Shown piece by piece: positions 1 through 11,857 of a stretch of DNA of 64,000 nt. Source of the stretch: Maratus speciosus (taxonomy: Eukaryota > Arthropoda > Arachnida > Araneae > Salticidae); assembly GCA_963932465.1 (NCBI GenBank), contig OZ010790.1, positions 96,440,363 through 96,504,362 of the forward strand. The letters run 5' to 3'. The first letter of the stretch is position 1. Every line of letters starts with the position of its first letter. Position numbers and translations under genes: made by a program. The notes beneath the pieces are model-generated. The model saw only the letters and a list, made by a program, of their open reading frames with translations, was not told the DNA's origin and ran no database searches.

Positions 1-14
1 AATGGAAAACTTAC

Positions 15-204
15 GGTCCCATATTAGCGCTATTTTTTTCTGACGCCAATGTCATATACGGAACGGGCACTTAACTGGCGCCAAAGTATCGTTATTTTTG
101 CGTGATATGGTAAGCCGGATGTTGTTGTTTATGCTGCTGATGCGTTCCCAAATTGGCGTGGTTAAAATATCGCGCCAATATGGGACGTATGTGACATCTC
201 TGCC
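15..204. mobile_element. GGCACAG palindromic MITE, copy 1 (left end degraded)
   Basis: This is a short non-autonomous inverted-repeat element. Read on the minus strand it matches the copies at 9280-9486 and 62875-63082 along nearly its whole length, including the central part that encodes nothing. The right terminus reads GACATCTCTGCC, a one-base variant of the GACATCTGTGCC end of the other copies. The left terminus is degraded close to the window edge. Copies 2 and 3 have 8 bp target duplications, which suits a hAT-type mobiliser, but no transposase is present here. The small reading frames across it are by-products of the palindrome. Confidence 0.75.
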
Positions 205-299
205 AAACTTTCATATGAACGGCGAAGGGATCAGACCGTATTTGTTTCTGGCAGTTGATGATTTGAACTATTATAATATAGATGAAATGATGGCGATAG

Positions 300-753
300 A
301 ATAATATTTGGTGACTTATCACCTGTGCCTGGCTAACATTAAAGTACCAAAATGGCACCTAGAGTATAACAAGCGAAGTGGTCCGCCTGGAACTGTTGAT
401 AGTCACATGACTTAGGCTATTGTTATAGAGATTCTTTTAAAATACCGAAAGATAAATCTTTGTATACTTAATTTATTTTATTTTAGTTTCTTTTCAAATG
501 TTTAACTGATCCTCTTTAATCAAAAACGAAAACAACCATTGGATGTCTTAACAGCAGCTGATTCGACCTTAAATTTTTGCAATCAAAGGGAATTGAATGG
601 AAACCCGTTTACAGGGAGATCTGCACAGCTTTTTTCAGTATAATTCAATCTTCTCTAATATTTTTAAAACCCATCAGATTAGCGTTTTTTTAGATTCTGC
701 GGTGTCTGAACGGGGGTTGGCAAGCGTAGCTTGCAGGGGGCAGAGCCCCTTAG
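300..753 (+). mobile_element. Helitron-like family H2, 3' part, copy 1
   Basis: This segment is the inverted counterpart of 7885-8830; homology runs from the 'acctgtgcctggctaacat' part near 320 to the end. It terminates in a GC-rich hairpin, GGGGGCAGAGCCCC, followed by TTAG and a T. Copy 2 ends in the cleaner CCCCTAG-T, the usual Helitron 3' end. No TIR or target duplication is visible, as expected for Helitrons. No Rep or helicase coding is seen, so it is non-autonomous and probably 5'-truncated. Confidence 0.6.
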
Positions 754-1310
754 TATATATATAATTACTACATGTAAACAACAAATTTTTTATTAAATAA
801 AACTCCTCTATCGAAATATGTATATTTGATGTTGAAATGTAAAGGAATGGTTGGCAGCTATGATGTATGCATAACAGTAAAATATTACAAAATATGAATT
901 ATTTAAAATTTTCATTTTTATATTAATTGAAAAGTGCAATTTGTTATTACTTAGCATTTTAAATCTATATAATTATATATAATGTATATAACTATATATA
1001 ATGTACATAATGTATATAACTATATGTATGTAATTGCTTCCATAACAAACCATTGTATCCCATAACAAATGTTTGAATTATCAAATTTCATTTTTCATGG
1101 TATATGAGCTTATAGGTATATACTTCGTGGTATGAAATTATATTTTTTATGTTTATGTTCGGTCAATAGGGATAATTGGAAACATAATTTCGTAAAATTT
1201 AATAACATCCATGTTTTTTCATGACAGAAGAAAGTTTTACTTGGAATACTTTCTTTTCATTATAGACTAGGAGGCGGCTATACAAACCATTAACTCATCA
1301 AGTTGACAAT
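754..1310. other. AT-rich stretch, nothing recognised
   Basis: AT-rich sequence with a small tandem of TATATAATGTA-type units around 965-1030. No coding, RNA or transposon signature is visible. Confidence 0.5.
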
Positions 1311-2651
1311 TGAAATTCTAGACTTACTTAAAATTAGATTCGCATATTAAAATGCAACTGGTCTGCCAGGTCATATCTTGGTGGAAAACACCTGCAAACC
1401 CGATTTTAATGGTTAACTGGTAGGATTACCATTGCGTTTTCCGGCTCCCAGTCCTCCATGTTTTCATACCTTAGGGTGCAGGAATGACAATGATAAACCT
1501 ACCGATCAACCACTAAAATCGGATCTGCAGGTGGTTTACACCCAGGATTCTTGCTGCCGCTCGCCACTGCGCCAAAGTGCGACAAAATTCTTCATTTGGC
1601 GAGTAACGAACAATGAAATTCGCCAAATTACGGCTGTTCAATTTCTGCTCTTTTTGTGGGTCTGTGTGTGTGGAGCCAATACAGTCGAGATTCTTATCAG
1701 CGTTACTGAAGGATTGGTGTCGCTTTGCATGTTCAATCGCACCGTGCCATTTACATTGATCTATTTATAGAGATACTGACTCAACATCAATTCAGTTTAG
1801 CAACAGCCAAAGACACAGAAAGGATTATGCGATAAGTATTTCTCCATTGTCAGTTAATCACTATCTATGCGACGGTAAATGCACAAACAAAATTACTCGC
1901 ATCAAGCACCAAATAGAGAAAATTTTTGCTGGAATGCAGTATTGGATTTATCCATTTACCATACTGCAAAGCAGGGTTGCGAGTTTGGCCTCCATTTTTA
2001 TTTCGAAATTTCAAAGTTATACCGTAAATGTTGAAAGAGGAATCTTTACTTTACGAAATCCCAAAATTTCCGTCATTCGTTAAAGCAAAAAATAGTATTT
2101 TTAATTTCTGGTGCTAATTCGGATTTTCTGATTAAAAATGGAGACCAAACTGGCAACCCTCCTGGAAAGTATCATTAGCCGGTCAAATTATTTTTATTGG
2201 TTAAGAGTAGAAATCTCATAGCAATATTTAGTGTATATTTTCATAATGGTCAATGAAAGATAGCTGTTTTTAAATTTTATTTAGACAGCTAAAAGAATGT
2301 CTGAAACATTTACACATTTAGGAGACATTTAGAATGTACTAATTTTTAATAGTTGTTTGTAGCGAATAGTCGAATTTCTATTTTATAAGTCGTTACAAGA
2401 AATTCGGTTATTTTAGAACATATTAAAAAAAAGAAATACAATAAGGGGTTAAATATAGATTTTTTATTGTTTCACGCTGAATCTATTTTGCGAACATTTC
2501 TTTTCATTTGGCTACTTTTTATTATTACTTATTCGCCAAATCGCTAATGTTGGTCAAAAGCCAGCGAGAACCCTGTTTGCACCAAGGTATGGCTTGACAG
2601 ACCAGTTGCCTGTTAATATGTAAATCGAGTTCTGTCTAATCCTGAAATTCC
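1311..2651. mobile_element. 1.34 kb element with about 70 bp imperfect terminal inverted repeats
   Basis: The segment at 1311-1384 reappears as its reverse complement at about 2580-2651, sharing the motif CAACTGGTCTG and a CCAAGRTATG-type stretch on the other strand. That makes this a unit bounded by inverted repeats, probably a DNA transposon derivative. The interior is somewhat less AT-rich, with small open frames at 1432-1770 and 1847-2083 that resemble no transposase I know. No clear target duplication is seen. It could instead be two unrelated copies of one repeat in opposite orientation. Confidence 0.4.
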
Positions 2652-5225
2652 AGCCGTCAATTCGATGAAGTGATGATCTGTGCAGCCACCCCTCGGTCTA
2701 TTACCTTTGCCGAAATTTCACCACAGTTTCTGGAGGGACTTTATTGCCTGCTTTTAATTATCCATTTATGTTTCCAACTGCTCTGCATTACTCCAGAAAT
2801 TGCATGTATGGTTTTCGACAACAGGAACCATGACTGACATAATATTAGTTGTATAGACATTCAGCCCATAATTTTTGGAGCATGTTCGCAACTACCCCAT
2901 AGCGATGCTCTTTTTTATATCAATAATAACTTTTCATAGACATTTTATGGATTAGAATATTAGAAATGAACGTCACTCAATTCAATGATTTTCTTTTATT
3001 GGGAAATAAATTAACAAGGAAACAGTACTTCACAAATCAACTGCAACCAAAATTCTAAAATATACAAAAGAGCTTAACGCATTTTCGTTTAAAACTTTGG
3101 AGTAATCAAGTAGAAAACACTTTTTCATCAAGTTTACACAACCTCAAAACAAACATACAAGTTTCCGCCTTTCGTTCTTCCCCATGGAATGTGGAAGGAT
3201 GGCTTTGACTTCGGTTTACAAAGTCGAAAATTTATCATTATCAACCCTTACAAATCTTGAACCCGGTGACTTCTGAATCATTTTCGCCAACTTCGTCGAT
3301 TTCGTAAATGTAAGCTTAAGGAGTTTTGAACCATGCATATCCAACGATACGAAACAGCGCAAACATATTAGCTTTCAAGCCATCAAATGCGAATTCTCAT
3401 TTCTTAAGTACCCTCAAGGGCAATGGCTTCGATGGCTTCCAAACCAGGAATAAAAATCTTTTACCGACTTCGTGTAGGCTATTCGCAACCTTTGTTCATC
3501 TTCTTTTTCATTGTTATTCTGTTTATCTCCATCTCTATTTTTCTTGGAATGTATTTTTCACTTTTTGATGTTGATTGACGATTCCTTTCTTCTTCTTATA
3601 AGTGCCTCTGTCTTTTACCATAGGTCCTTCGACTTCTGCATTCGCGAATTCTTATTTCTGCAGGTCGACTTCTTCTACCAGCGCATAGTTCATTCTCTGT
3701 CATTTTGTCTTTCCTTGCAGTTATGATATCTGTTTGTAGAACTTCCACGCTTATTGCTCTGAACAGCAGATTCACACCTTCTCTTTTTACTTCCCTTATT
3801 TATTTTTCTTCCTTTTCTTATTTTAATCTCTTCAATACTTCTTCAAACATAAAAGCTTATCTAAAAGTCAAGTTTTGATTCCTAGCATGAGAAATAGAGC
3901 TTTGTCAGTGTACAATTCTAAAGAGAATAGCCGTGGAAACTTCTTTTTCTCACGCAGCAAATCCACTTCATTCAACGAAAGACCTGAAGTATCGCAATTT
4001 TAAATATTTGTCGCTTTCTATTACTGTATAATACACGCAATTTTAACTTCGAAAATACAAAAAATTAATTTTACAAACTTGTCTCCAGTTACTCCAGAAA
4101 AGGAAATTTTGGGGGTGATTGTCAACATATAACAGTGTACAAATAAAACATCATACATAGCGCAGAAATATGTTGCTACATTACACTGTAAATAAAAAGA
4201 CAAATGTTTCTTAACCACGAAAGAAAATCAACGATAACTTCTCCCGTGTTGCCCACGATAGTGAAAAGCATTCTTTATCTAAATCTCAGAAACCAATGTG
4301 TTATGGAAATTTAAAAAAACAGTTATAAAAACAGTTTATTTTGCTACCACTGGTTTTCGGAAGTGTGTCCTGATAGTTTTTATAGTGTATTAATCATTTT
4401 TACTTAAATTTTCTGGATGTTATCAATTTTAAAGTAAAAACTTTCATGTTTAACAAACATGTTTTCAAGACAAACATGGTAAACTAATAGCATTAACATT
4501 AAAATTAACGTTATTTTGTTACCATTGCATATAACAATTCAATTACATAGCTTAATGGAGAATTGCTAGCATCTCAAAAAATTAATATTTCTGTTTGAAA
4601 AACCTGATTAATACACTAAAAAAAAATTTCTGAAAATCAATGGCAGCAAATCAAACTGTTTTTACCCGACTGAAAAGAAGGGTTATGTGTTTCAGCGTAT
4701 ATGTGTATGTGGATTTCTTTATACCCTCGAAACTTCCCAACGGCTGGATGGATTTTAATGAATGAGGTCTCTATCAATTCGACTTAACGGCTCGATGGTT
4801 ATAGGCTAGGTTTTGTTTTTATGAATTCAAAATGGCGGCCGTAAAATACAAAATGGCGGTAGAGACGAAAAAAAAAATTACGCACTCTGTTGAATGGCAT
4901 ATCATTGGATAGGTCTTTCAAAATGAAGACGACGTTTCATTAACTATTTTACAGTCAGAAGCTCCGTTAAAATATTATACAACCTGAAATTTGTGTAGGT
5001 AGGATCTCTACCTTTACTGCAACTCTAACCATCATAGACATCTATAGACCTCATCAAAACAGTGTTTATAGATAGGAACTAACAATTAAACACAACTTAA
5101 AAGTCATCAATACAAGTAAATAAAAAAATAGGTACGTAATATAAACAAGTAATATAAAAAAAATATTAAGTTAATTCCTACTTAGGTCAATTAGAGAATT
5201 TTTTTTTCTCCCATTCTTCTTTCCT
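2652..5225. other. Unassigned stretch with a C/T-rich block and short repeat remnants
   Basis: No gene is supported. A pyrimidine-rich block lies at about 3480-3840. Around 4400-4620 the sequence is related to the duplicated segment at 12640-13223 through repeated 'agcattaacatt' motifs. Around 4690-5000 there is text of the type often found at the ends of arthropod repeats, with two 'aaaatggcgg' motifs about 23 bp apart. Open frames at 3326-3726 lie in the pyrimidine-rich block and are compositional. Confidence 0.4.
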
Positions 5226-5309
5226 CTTGATAGGCACTTAAAAACCTTGATCAAGAAGAGGGCTCTCTCGGTCTTAAAATACCCTGATCAAAAAGAGGGC
5301 TCTCTCAAT
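5226..5309. repeat. Two-unit tandem repeat, about 45 bp period
   Basis: The words 'cctgatcaaaaagagggc' and 'ccttgatcaagaagagggc', each followed by 'tctctc', occur twice in a row. It lies just left of a TTAA-flanked MITE. Confidence 0.6.
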
Positions 5310-5340
5310 TATTAAAAATTAATTAATTTAATTTAATTAA

Positions 5341-5557
5341 CCCCTTAACAGTGTGGCCCGAATTGGATTCGGGCAAGAACACTTTGCTTGCTTCGTTATT
5401 AAAATCATTTTGATACCACTAATTTCTAACTGTAAATTTATCTTTATTGATTGTCAGATGTTTTTCGATTAAGTAAGGTAAATATTTCTATGGAAAAAGT
5501 GGTGTCCAGCCCAATTTTTATTTTTTTTGTAAGAAAACAAATGTCACTGTTAAGGAG
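5341..5557. mobile_element. TTAA-flanked MITE, 217 bp
   Basis: The element begins CCCCTTAACAGTG and ends with the reverse complement of CTCCTTAACAGTGAC. It is bracketed by TTAA at 5337-5340 and 5558-5561. A TTAA target duplication with C-rich short TIRs is the hallmark of piggyBac-mobilised elements. It has no coding capacity. Confidence 0.7.
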
Positions 5558-5561
5558 TTAA

Positions 5562-6617
5562 TGGATTATAATTTGAAAAAAACTGGATTAACATCAAGTG
5601 TCATCCACTACAAGTTTTAAAAAAATTATTTGAGCTTGATTGGATGAATAATAAGTATTTTATTTACGATTGAAAATTTGAACAAGATATTTATATAGCG
5701 AGAGTGTGAGATAATAGTAGGAATCTAAAAAAAAAAAGTTTCACATTGATGAGAAATAATTAATTAGTTCGCTTTTTACGCAGTCGGGTTTTTTGATTTT
5801 TTAAATTTAATTGTTTATTATTAATTTTTTTGACATCTCGAAAATACATTCGTTTCTGAAATTTCAAAAGATAATGAATGCTTTTCGAAATCATGAATAA
5901 CTCGGAAGAGGTTATTGTATATTTCCGTTCTTGGCTATATTGTAATTTCGTAGATTAAGAAAATTTTGTCTTCTTTTATAGTGTAATGATTGTCTAGTAT
6001 ATGATACAATTACCACTCACCTTATCTGTGTACAGGGAGAAAAGAAATATGATACAATACAAAACTGCCTTTGGCAGGGTTTTGTGATAACACCTTTGTC
6101 AAACGTAAGCAAAGCTAATCAGATAGCACTCGAAAAAGCAGGTAAGGGTGAGACTTATTATTCACCTACATTGAATAATATTTATTTATTTACATCACCA
6201 TATTTATTTCGTCGAAAAAAATTACTACAATATTATTTATTAATAAAAGAATAGCAAGTAAAATGGCTCATTTATCGAAAAAAATTGTTTCTACTGCCAT
6301 TTTCAATAAAGTTGCACATTTCTAAAAGGAGTCAATTGGCATTCTTTTCTAAATATCTGTGAGTTACTCGAGAAAAGTAGGTTTACAAAAATATCATTGC
6401 TCATCATTTTTAAGTTTATTTTTCTTTAATGCATGATAAAATATTATAGCTTTAAAGCGTTCGAAAGTTTAAATTCACTAAAACATAAACTGTTTAAATT
6501 ACACTAATGACCACTAAAATTCTTATTAATTCTACTTTAATTTTTATAAAATTTGTGTATTAACTTTTTCGTTAAGGATTTCCTTAAATGGTTTAATTTA
6601 GAGTAGATACCATTTTT
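5562..6617. other. AT-rich repeat remnants, no gene
   Basis: The stretch at 5840-5960 is related to 13320-13430 (shared words around 'cttttcgaaatc' and 'gaagaggtta'). The stretch at 6230-6360 is related, inverted, to 11370-11470. These are old interspersed repeats that I cannot classify. No coding signal is seen. Confidence 0.4.
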
Positions 6618-7072
6618 AGGTTCATTTGTAATTATATAAATACGTAGCACTTGCAGTCATCGTCTTGTCCATCCGTCAGTCTGTCTGTCTATTCGCATAT
6701 AACAGCGCAAAAACTACCCAACTGAATGGTTTGAAATTTAATATATATAGTTGTTGCAGAATTTTGTAGAGTCCTTTCAAATTTTATGAAAACTGAATCA
6801 AAACTTAAACAGATATTAATAAAAGTCTTCTTCATTCTATTAAATCATATCATACGTAATTTATTCAGTGATATACCATGATGGGCAATGATTCTAGGTT
6901 GCCATGGTGATTATGTCACATTTAAGATGGAGTCATATTATTTCCGTATTACTGAATTTAATATATATAATCGTAATAAATTTTGTATTCAAGCATTTTT
7001 GTGTAAGAGTACAACTGCTATTGCGCCAAGATCTGAATATTTATAAAAACTAGTTATTGTTCGAACACACCG
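6618..7072 (+). mobile_element. Repeat Q copy 1 (AGGTGCGTTCGTA inverted-repeat family)
   Basis: Starts near AGGTTCATTTGTA and ends near TTCGAACACACC, degenerate versions of the AGGTGCGTTCGTA / TACGAACGCACCT termini of the 53514-54281 copy. Shared interior marks are 'tataaatacgtagca', a run of GTCTG/GTCCATCC motifs and 'gcaaaaactaccca'. A third copy lies inverted near 45775-46141. It is non-coding; class uncertain, most likely a non-autonomous DNA element. Confidence 0.6.
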
Positions 7073-7110
7073 CATTAGGCACGTTTGACGTACAATTTCC
7101 GACTTGTTAT

Positions 7111-7495
7111 TTTAGACTAATGTCAGACGAACGTCTTTTTGCACGCTGTTTTCCCTACATATCATCCCTACACAATGCCGCTAGCATTGTGTGGGGATAT
7201 GTAGGGAAAAAAGGGTGCAAAAGACGCTCGTTTGTAGCATTGTGTAAAGATGATATGTAGTGAAAAAAGCGCGCAAAAAGACGCTCGTCTGTAGCATTGT
7301 GTAAAGATGATATGTAGGGAAAAAAGCGCGCAAAAAGACGTTCGCCGGACCTTAGCTCAAGGCTAATGTCACACGAACGTCTTTTTGCACGCCTTTTCCT
7401 TACGTATTATCCCTACACAGTGCTAGCGGCATTGTGTAGGGATAATACGTAAGGAAAAAAGGGTGCAAAAAGACGTCCGTCTGACATTAGACTAA
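7111..7495. mobile_element. Multi-hairpin palindromic element
   Basis: Outer ends are TTTAGACTAATGTCAGACG and its near-exact reverse complement. Inside are two large hairpins, about 7123-7225 and 7368-7495, each with a GTGTAGGGAT-type central arm and a GTCTTTTTGCAC outer arm. Between them are two direct repeats of a 'gtagcattgtgtaaagatga' unit. The second hairpin is nearly perfect over about 60 bp per arm. The element sits directly after the right end of repeat Q copy 1. No protein is encoded. Confidence 0.7.
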
Positions 7496-7884
7496 ATGTT
7501 TATCAAAATATAAATTCATTTTAAAATTTATTTCTCTTAACATTCATAATTCACATTATGATGATCATTACATTTACATCACGACGGTTATTAACATTTG
7601 TATACCTTGTACCAGTTTCCTAGCAACTTTGTTCTTTAATTCTTAGTTCTTAGTTACCGCTAGGCTGTTATGTGGCAAATATTTTCAATTACCCACTGTT
7701 TTCAATTCCTCCGACTGATTCCATATAACTTTAAAACTTTTTCCGGATTTTTGAATTTAAATAAAATAAATATAAGGAATCCTTAAATAACCATAAAAAA
7801 TAAGTTCAATTAAAAAGAAAAAAATAATGATTATTCTATCTCAAAGGCGAGATCGATATTATTTAGAAGGATTATATATTTGTA

Positions 7885-8880
7885 CTAGGGGACTCTGCCT
7901 TCTGCAAGCTACGCTCGCCAACCCCCGTTCAGACACCGCATAATCTAAAAGCACGCTAATTTGATCGGTTTTAAAAAGATTAGAGAAAATAGAATTATAG
8001 TGAAAAAACCTATAGCGATCTCCCTATAAACGGGTTTCCATTCAATTCCCTTTGATTGCGAAAATTTAAGGCCGAATCAGTTGCTGTTAAGGCATCCAAT
8101 GGTTGTTTTCGTGTTTGATTAAAAAAGACCAGTTAAACATTTGAAAGGAAGCTAAAATAAAATGAATTAAGTAAACAGAGTATCTGCCTCCCGGTATTTT
8201 TTAACAGCGTTATAAAACGATTGACATAATACAATTTACTACAATTTACCGCTTTAACTACTTCAAGGGCGGTTGTTCATTTTTGGACCACTTAATGTTA
8301 CTAATCATTGACCACGTTGCTTTTTCAATTCTTAAATGGCACCAGAATATTGGAATGAAAATTTCCCTTTTATTATTAAGTGAACAAAAGCATTTTCGTA
8401 TTTCGAAATTTGTTTGTAAATTCTGGTGCCATTCACTGATTCCAACATTTTACGAATAGAAGTACCTTGTCCCTGAAAGGTTAAACGCATATTAATGTAT
8501 TTATTATTTTAAAGTTTCCTTTCTCTTCTAATATTCACGTGTAAGTACAATTTTCAAGACATATTTTTTAATATTTTCCTGCTTTAAACACGTACTCATT
8601 TAATAGTAATTTTAACGGGGAGTTTTCTGTTTTAATAGTCACGTGTAAATAATTTTTTAATCGTAAGGAAATATTATTCTTTGCGCTGTTTTTAGAAATG
8701 ACAACAATCTCTATAATAATAGCCTAAGTCATGTGACTATCATCAACAGTCCCTTCGCTTTTTATATTCCATGTGGCCATTTTGGTACTTTAATGTTAGC
8801 CAGCCACAGGTGATAAGTCGCCAAATATTATTCTATTGTCACCATTTCACCTATATTATAAAAGTCCAAGTCATGTAACT
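7885..8880 (-). mobile_element. Helitron-like family H2, copy 2
   Basis: Read on the minus strand it ends GGCAGAGTCCCCTAG followed by T, a Helitron-type 3' terminus after a small GC hairpin. The 3' half is the inverted copy of 480-753, and the rest matches 300-420 and the 21490-22870 copy, including the CACGTGTAAATA-type internal repeats at 8530-8690. The 5' end is not defined; related segments recur to about 9020. No Rep/helicase reading frame is seen. Confidence 0.6.
8335..8443. repeat. Small inverted repeat, about 110 bp
   Basis: AATGGCACCAGAAT on the left is mirrored by ATTCTGGTGCCATT on the right, with a roughly 80 bp AT-rich loop. It lies inside H2 copy 2 and may be a tiny MITE or a hairpin of the host element. 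Confidence 0.55.
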
Positions 8881-9100
8881 GCGCTGCCATAAACAACTAC
8901 GGCCCTTCGCTTTTCTTATGAAAGATTTCCATTTTGATTAAAGAATCAAAATTACTTTTTCGAATAGAAATACATAAAAGTTTCTATGATCGCAATGAAT
9001 TCTTGGTACTTTTATGTTAGCCGGGTGCAAATCTCGCCAATAACTTTTTTTTAACTTGCCAGTTAGCAATTTTTTATTTTTCGAGTGGTAAATTAAAACG

Positions 9101-9602
9101 GTACTACTTTGTCATCGCGTCGGTCAAAAATCTATCGCCAAACTATAAAATTAAATGCCTATAATGGTTGATCGTAAATGCCGCATTCACTTGACTGTAA
9201 GGAAGTTACGTGTCTTTACGCCATCAAGTGATTTTTATTTAGACGTTTTATTTTTATCAATGCTATACTAATTTATTTGGGCACAGATGTCATATACGCC
9301 TCCATATTGGCGCGATTTTTTTCCGACGCCATTTTGGCGAAAATATCAACAGCATAAACAACAACATCCGGATTACCATATCAAGCAAAATAACGATACT
9401 TTGGTGCCAGTTAAGTACCTTTGCGTATACGACATTGGCGTCAGAAAAAAATCGCGCCAATATGGGGCGTATATGACGTCTGTGCCTTTCTTTGTTCTTT
9501 CGTTACTTAAAATAAAAATTTCGTCAATTTGTACAATTTGGTGAGTGCTTTGGCGATTTATATAATTTGGCGAAATTGGTCGACAGGATAACTAAGTAGT
9601 AC
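9101..9602 (+). mobile_element. GTACTACT inverted-repeat element, interrupted copy
   Basis: The ends read GTACTACTTTGTCATC and, reverse complemented from the right, GTACTACTTAGTTATC, continuing into a shared GTCGRCCAA block and TCGCCAA motifs. An uninterrupted copy in the opposite orientation is at 18997-19273. The present copy is longer because a GGCACAG MITE sits inside it at 9280-9486. It is non-coding. Confidence 0.75.
9280..9486. mobile_element. GGCACAG palindromic MITE, copy 2, nested
   Basis: Terminal inverted repeats start GGCACAGATGTCATATACGC (right arm GGCACAGACGTCATATACGC). Flanks TTTATTTG and TTTCTTTG form an 8 bp target duplication with one mismatch. Removing the element and one duplicate gives a junction the same length as, and nearly identical to, the empty copy at about 19090-19115 (read on the minus strand). 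The two arms carry TTGGCGCGATTTTTTTC blocks, so the whole element can fold on itself. Confidence 0.8.
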
Positions 9603-9887
9603 GTTTAAAACATTGCTTTGAATGTGAAATTAAATGTCATATCAGGATTTCTTGCAATATTTAATCGGGTTTGGCGTGATTTCTTTTTATGACAATTTGA
9701 CGAAAACCTCGTTTTCGAATACCAGTTACATATGTATTTTGAAATTATTTTCTATTATTTTTAAAATGAAATAATAATAAATAATAAAATTAATTAATAA
9801 CTATAGAACAAAGTAATTTATAACATTTGTTTTTAAAATAAAAAGAAAATGAAGGTAAATAAGCATTTATTAATAAATAAGCAACAA

Positions 9888-9962
9888 TAGCGGGTTACCA
9901 TGTCAGGCAAAATAACGACCTTTTAGCGCTATTTAGGTAACCCGCTGCGTATATGACATCTG
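9888..9962. mobile_element. Fragment of the GGCACAG MITE family
   Basis: A short palindrome with AGCGGGTTACC mirrored by GGTAACCCGCT, then GCGTATATGACATCTGC, matching the inner part and one terminus of the family. Most of one arm is missing. Confidence 0.5.
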
Positions 9963-11729
9963 CAATTAATATTTTTCGTTTCATTTCGTTTAAAAAAAGA
10001 AAGAAGTTAAAGCCATTGATTTTAAATTTTCAGTTTCAAATGAAAGCTTTGTATTAAATAAAATGATAATAAAATACAAAAGAAAAAAGAAAAAAAAAAA
10101 AGTCATTATTCTTAGCATAGATTTACGGGAGGCCAAACTTGTCGCCAAATTAATTAAAAATAATAACCCTTTCTTAATTATGAAAAAAAATATCTGTTAT
10201 GATTAAAATTTTAGTTGCCATCATTAGAAAAAAAAATAATATTTCAAAAACTAATTCGAATTTAAAATTTCTAATACCAGTTTTGAGATCTGTGGATCAA
10301 TATGGATTTTTGGTGTTAATTTCATCGCAAAGTATTATAAAATACTGATTTTAGGAGAAATCGTCGTGAAACAGAATCAGTTGTTTAATCAGTCGTTTCA
10401 TAGAATCGTTACATAAATTCGTTTCATTAGGATATTATATATATAGGGTAGATTTTTTCTTTTTACTATTTTACAAAATTGAAGTTCAGAATGACAAATC
10501 GAGATAGTTATATATACAGATTTATATAAAATTGTCGGATCTAATTTATTTTCAAAAAATAATCACGCAAAAAATTTTGTAGCAACGAAATAAAATTATT
10601 TTCAAATTTTTAAAATTTCTGAGAATTCAAATATTTTTTTTCAAACTACTTCTCTCAGGTATTCACTATTTGCCCTTTAACATTTAGGAAAAACATGAAA
10701 AATAAACATTCAATCTTCATTGTAAACAAAAAATATATTCAAGGAACGTACAAATAAAGGATTATTAAAATAACCTTTATTTTTGTTTGAATCGTCTGCT
10801 CATCCTTGTTTATTAATAAATCTGAAATGGAAATTCAATATTCAGATTTTTGGAATAAAGAAATTTTCAAAGACTTCATCGAACAATTTTTTAACGACTG
10901 TTGCAATTTTGCTAGAATAATATTTTATAAAATGCATAAAATAAAATTTAAAAAAATAACATTTGCTATTACATTTCTTGATGTTCAAAGTGAAACTAAA
11001 TCATGATAATGTAAACTATGAAGGTTAAGAGGAAATAAACATTAAAATGAATTTATATTATGGTAAACATTTAAATAAAAATGGTAACTAATCTAAAAGA
11101 AATTAATTTAGGAAAATCCTTACTAAAAAAGTAAATATTCAAAATTTTATAAAAAATTAACTAGTAATAATTAGAATTTTAGTGGCCATTCCTGTTGTTT
11201 ATACTGTTGATGTTTTAGGAATGTGAATTTCCGAGCGCTTTAGAGCTATAATAGTTCATAAAAAATTTTCGCAACGAAAAAAAAAAAAATTAAATAGTCA
11301 ACAATTATATTTTTGGAAACCTACTTTTTTCATGTAACTCTCAGAGATATAAAAAAAATGTCAGTTGATTCCTGAAGGAAATGTGCAACATTACTAAAAA
11401 TATAAGTAGAAACAACTTTTCTCGATTAATGTGCTATTTTACTTGTTATTCTTTTATTCCTAAATAATATCGGAGCACCTTTTTTTGACAAAAGAACAAG
11501 TATCTATCCCTATACTGTGAAGAAGTAAATTACAGCATAAATTAATAATTAATTAAATACAGCATAAATACAGAAAGAAAAAAAAATAAGTACTTGTAAA
11601 TTTAACAGAAAAAATTATAAATTGTCAAGGAAAAAAAATGTGTAAGTATTGCTGAAAATAGGAGATGGAGCAACTTTTTCGATTGAAGTATTAACATACT
11701 TGTTATTTGATTAAATTTAACACAATTTT
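9963..11729. other. AT-rich stretch, no gene seen
   Basis: Very AT-rich, with A-runs. The segment 11370-11470 is an inverted relative of 6230-6360, and 11640-11700 resembles 12490-12555. No protein family, tRNA or transposon end is recognised up to the tRNA-like unit that follows. Confidence 0.4.
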
Positions 11730-11782
11730 TCTAATTGATAAATAAATCAAATGACTTGTAATTTTCCAACTGAGTAAAAAAA

Positions 11783-11857
11783 AAATCCAGGACAGGATTC
11801 GAACCAGGGACCTCTTGGCTGAAGCTGTTAATGTTCTGCCAACTGAGCTATCCCGGA
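11783..11857 (-). pseudogene. tRNA-like sequence, degenerate
   Basis: Reading the minus strand, a box A-like TAGCTCAGTTGG and a box B GGTTCGAATCC are intact and correctly spaced, followed by a T-run. The D stem and anticodon stem carry mismatches, so the anticodon cannot be assigned safely. It is best seen as the tRNA-derived head of a repeat, not as a working tRNA gene. Confidence 0.6.

Noticed and set aside
1432..1770. 112-residue frame with less AT-rich composition
   Set aside because: Sits within an inverted-repeat element, contains TTTGGCG-type repeat motifs, and shows no recognisable domain. Not called as a gene.
3190..3480. Minus-strand open stretch read across 3190-3480
   Set aside because: Short peptides between stops without family resemblance; no splice sites that join them convincingly.
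3646..3669. Polylinker-like string of GAATTC, CTGCAG and GTCGAC sites
   Set aside because: No other vector sequence is around it, and the surrounding pyrimidine-rich DNA is of the same type on both sides. Chance clustering.
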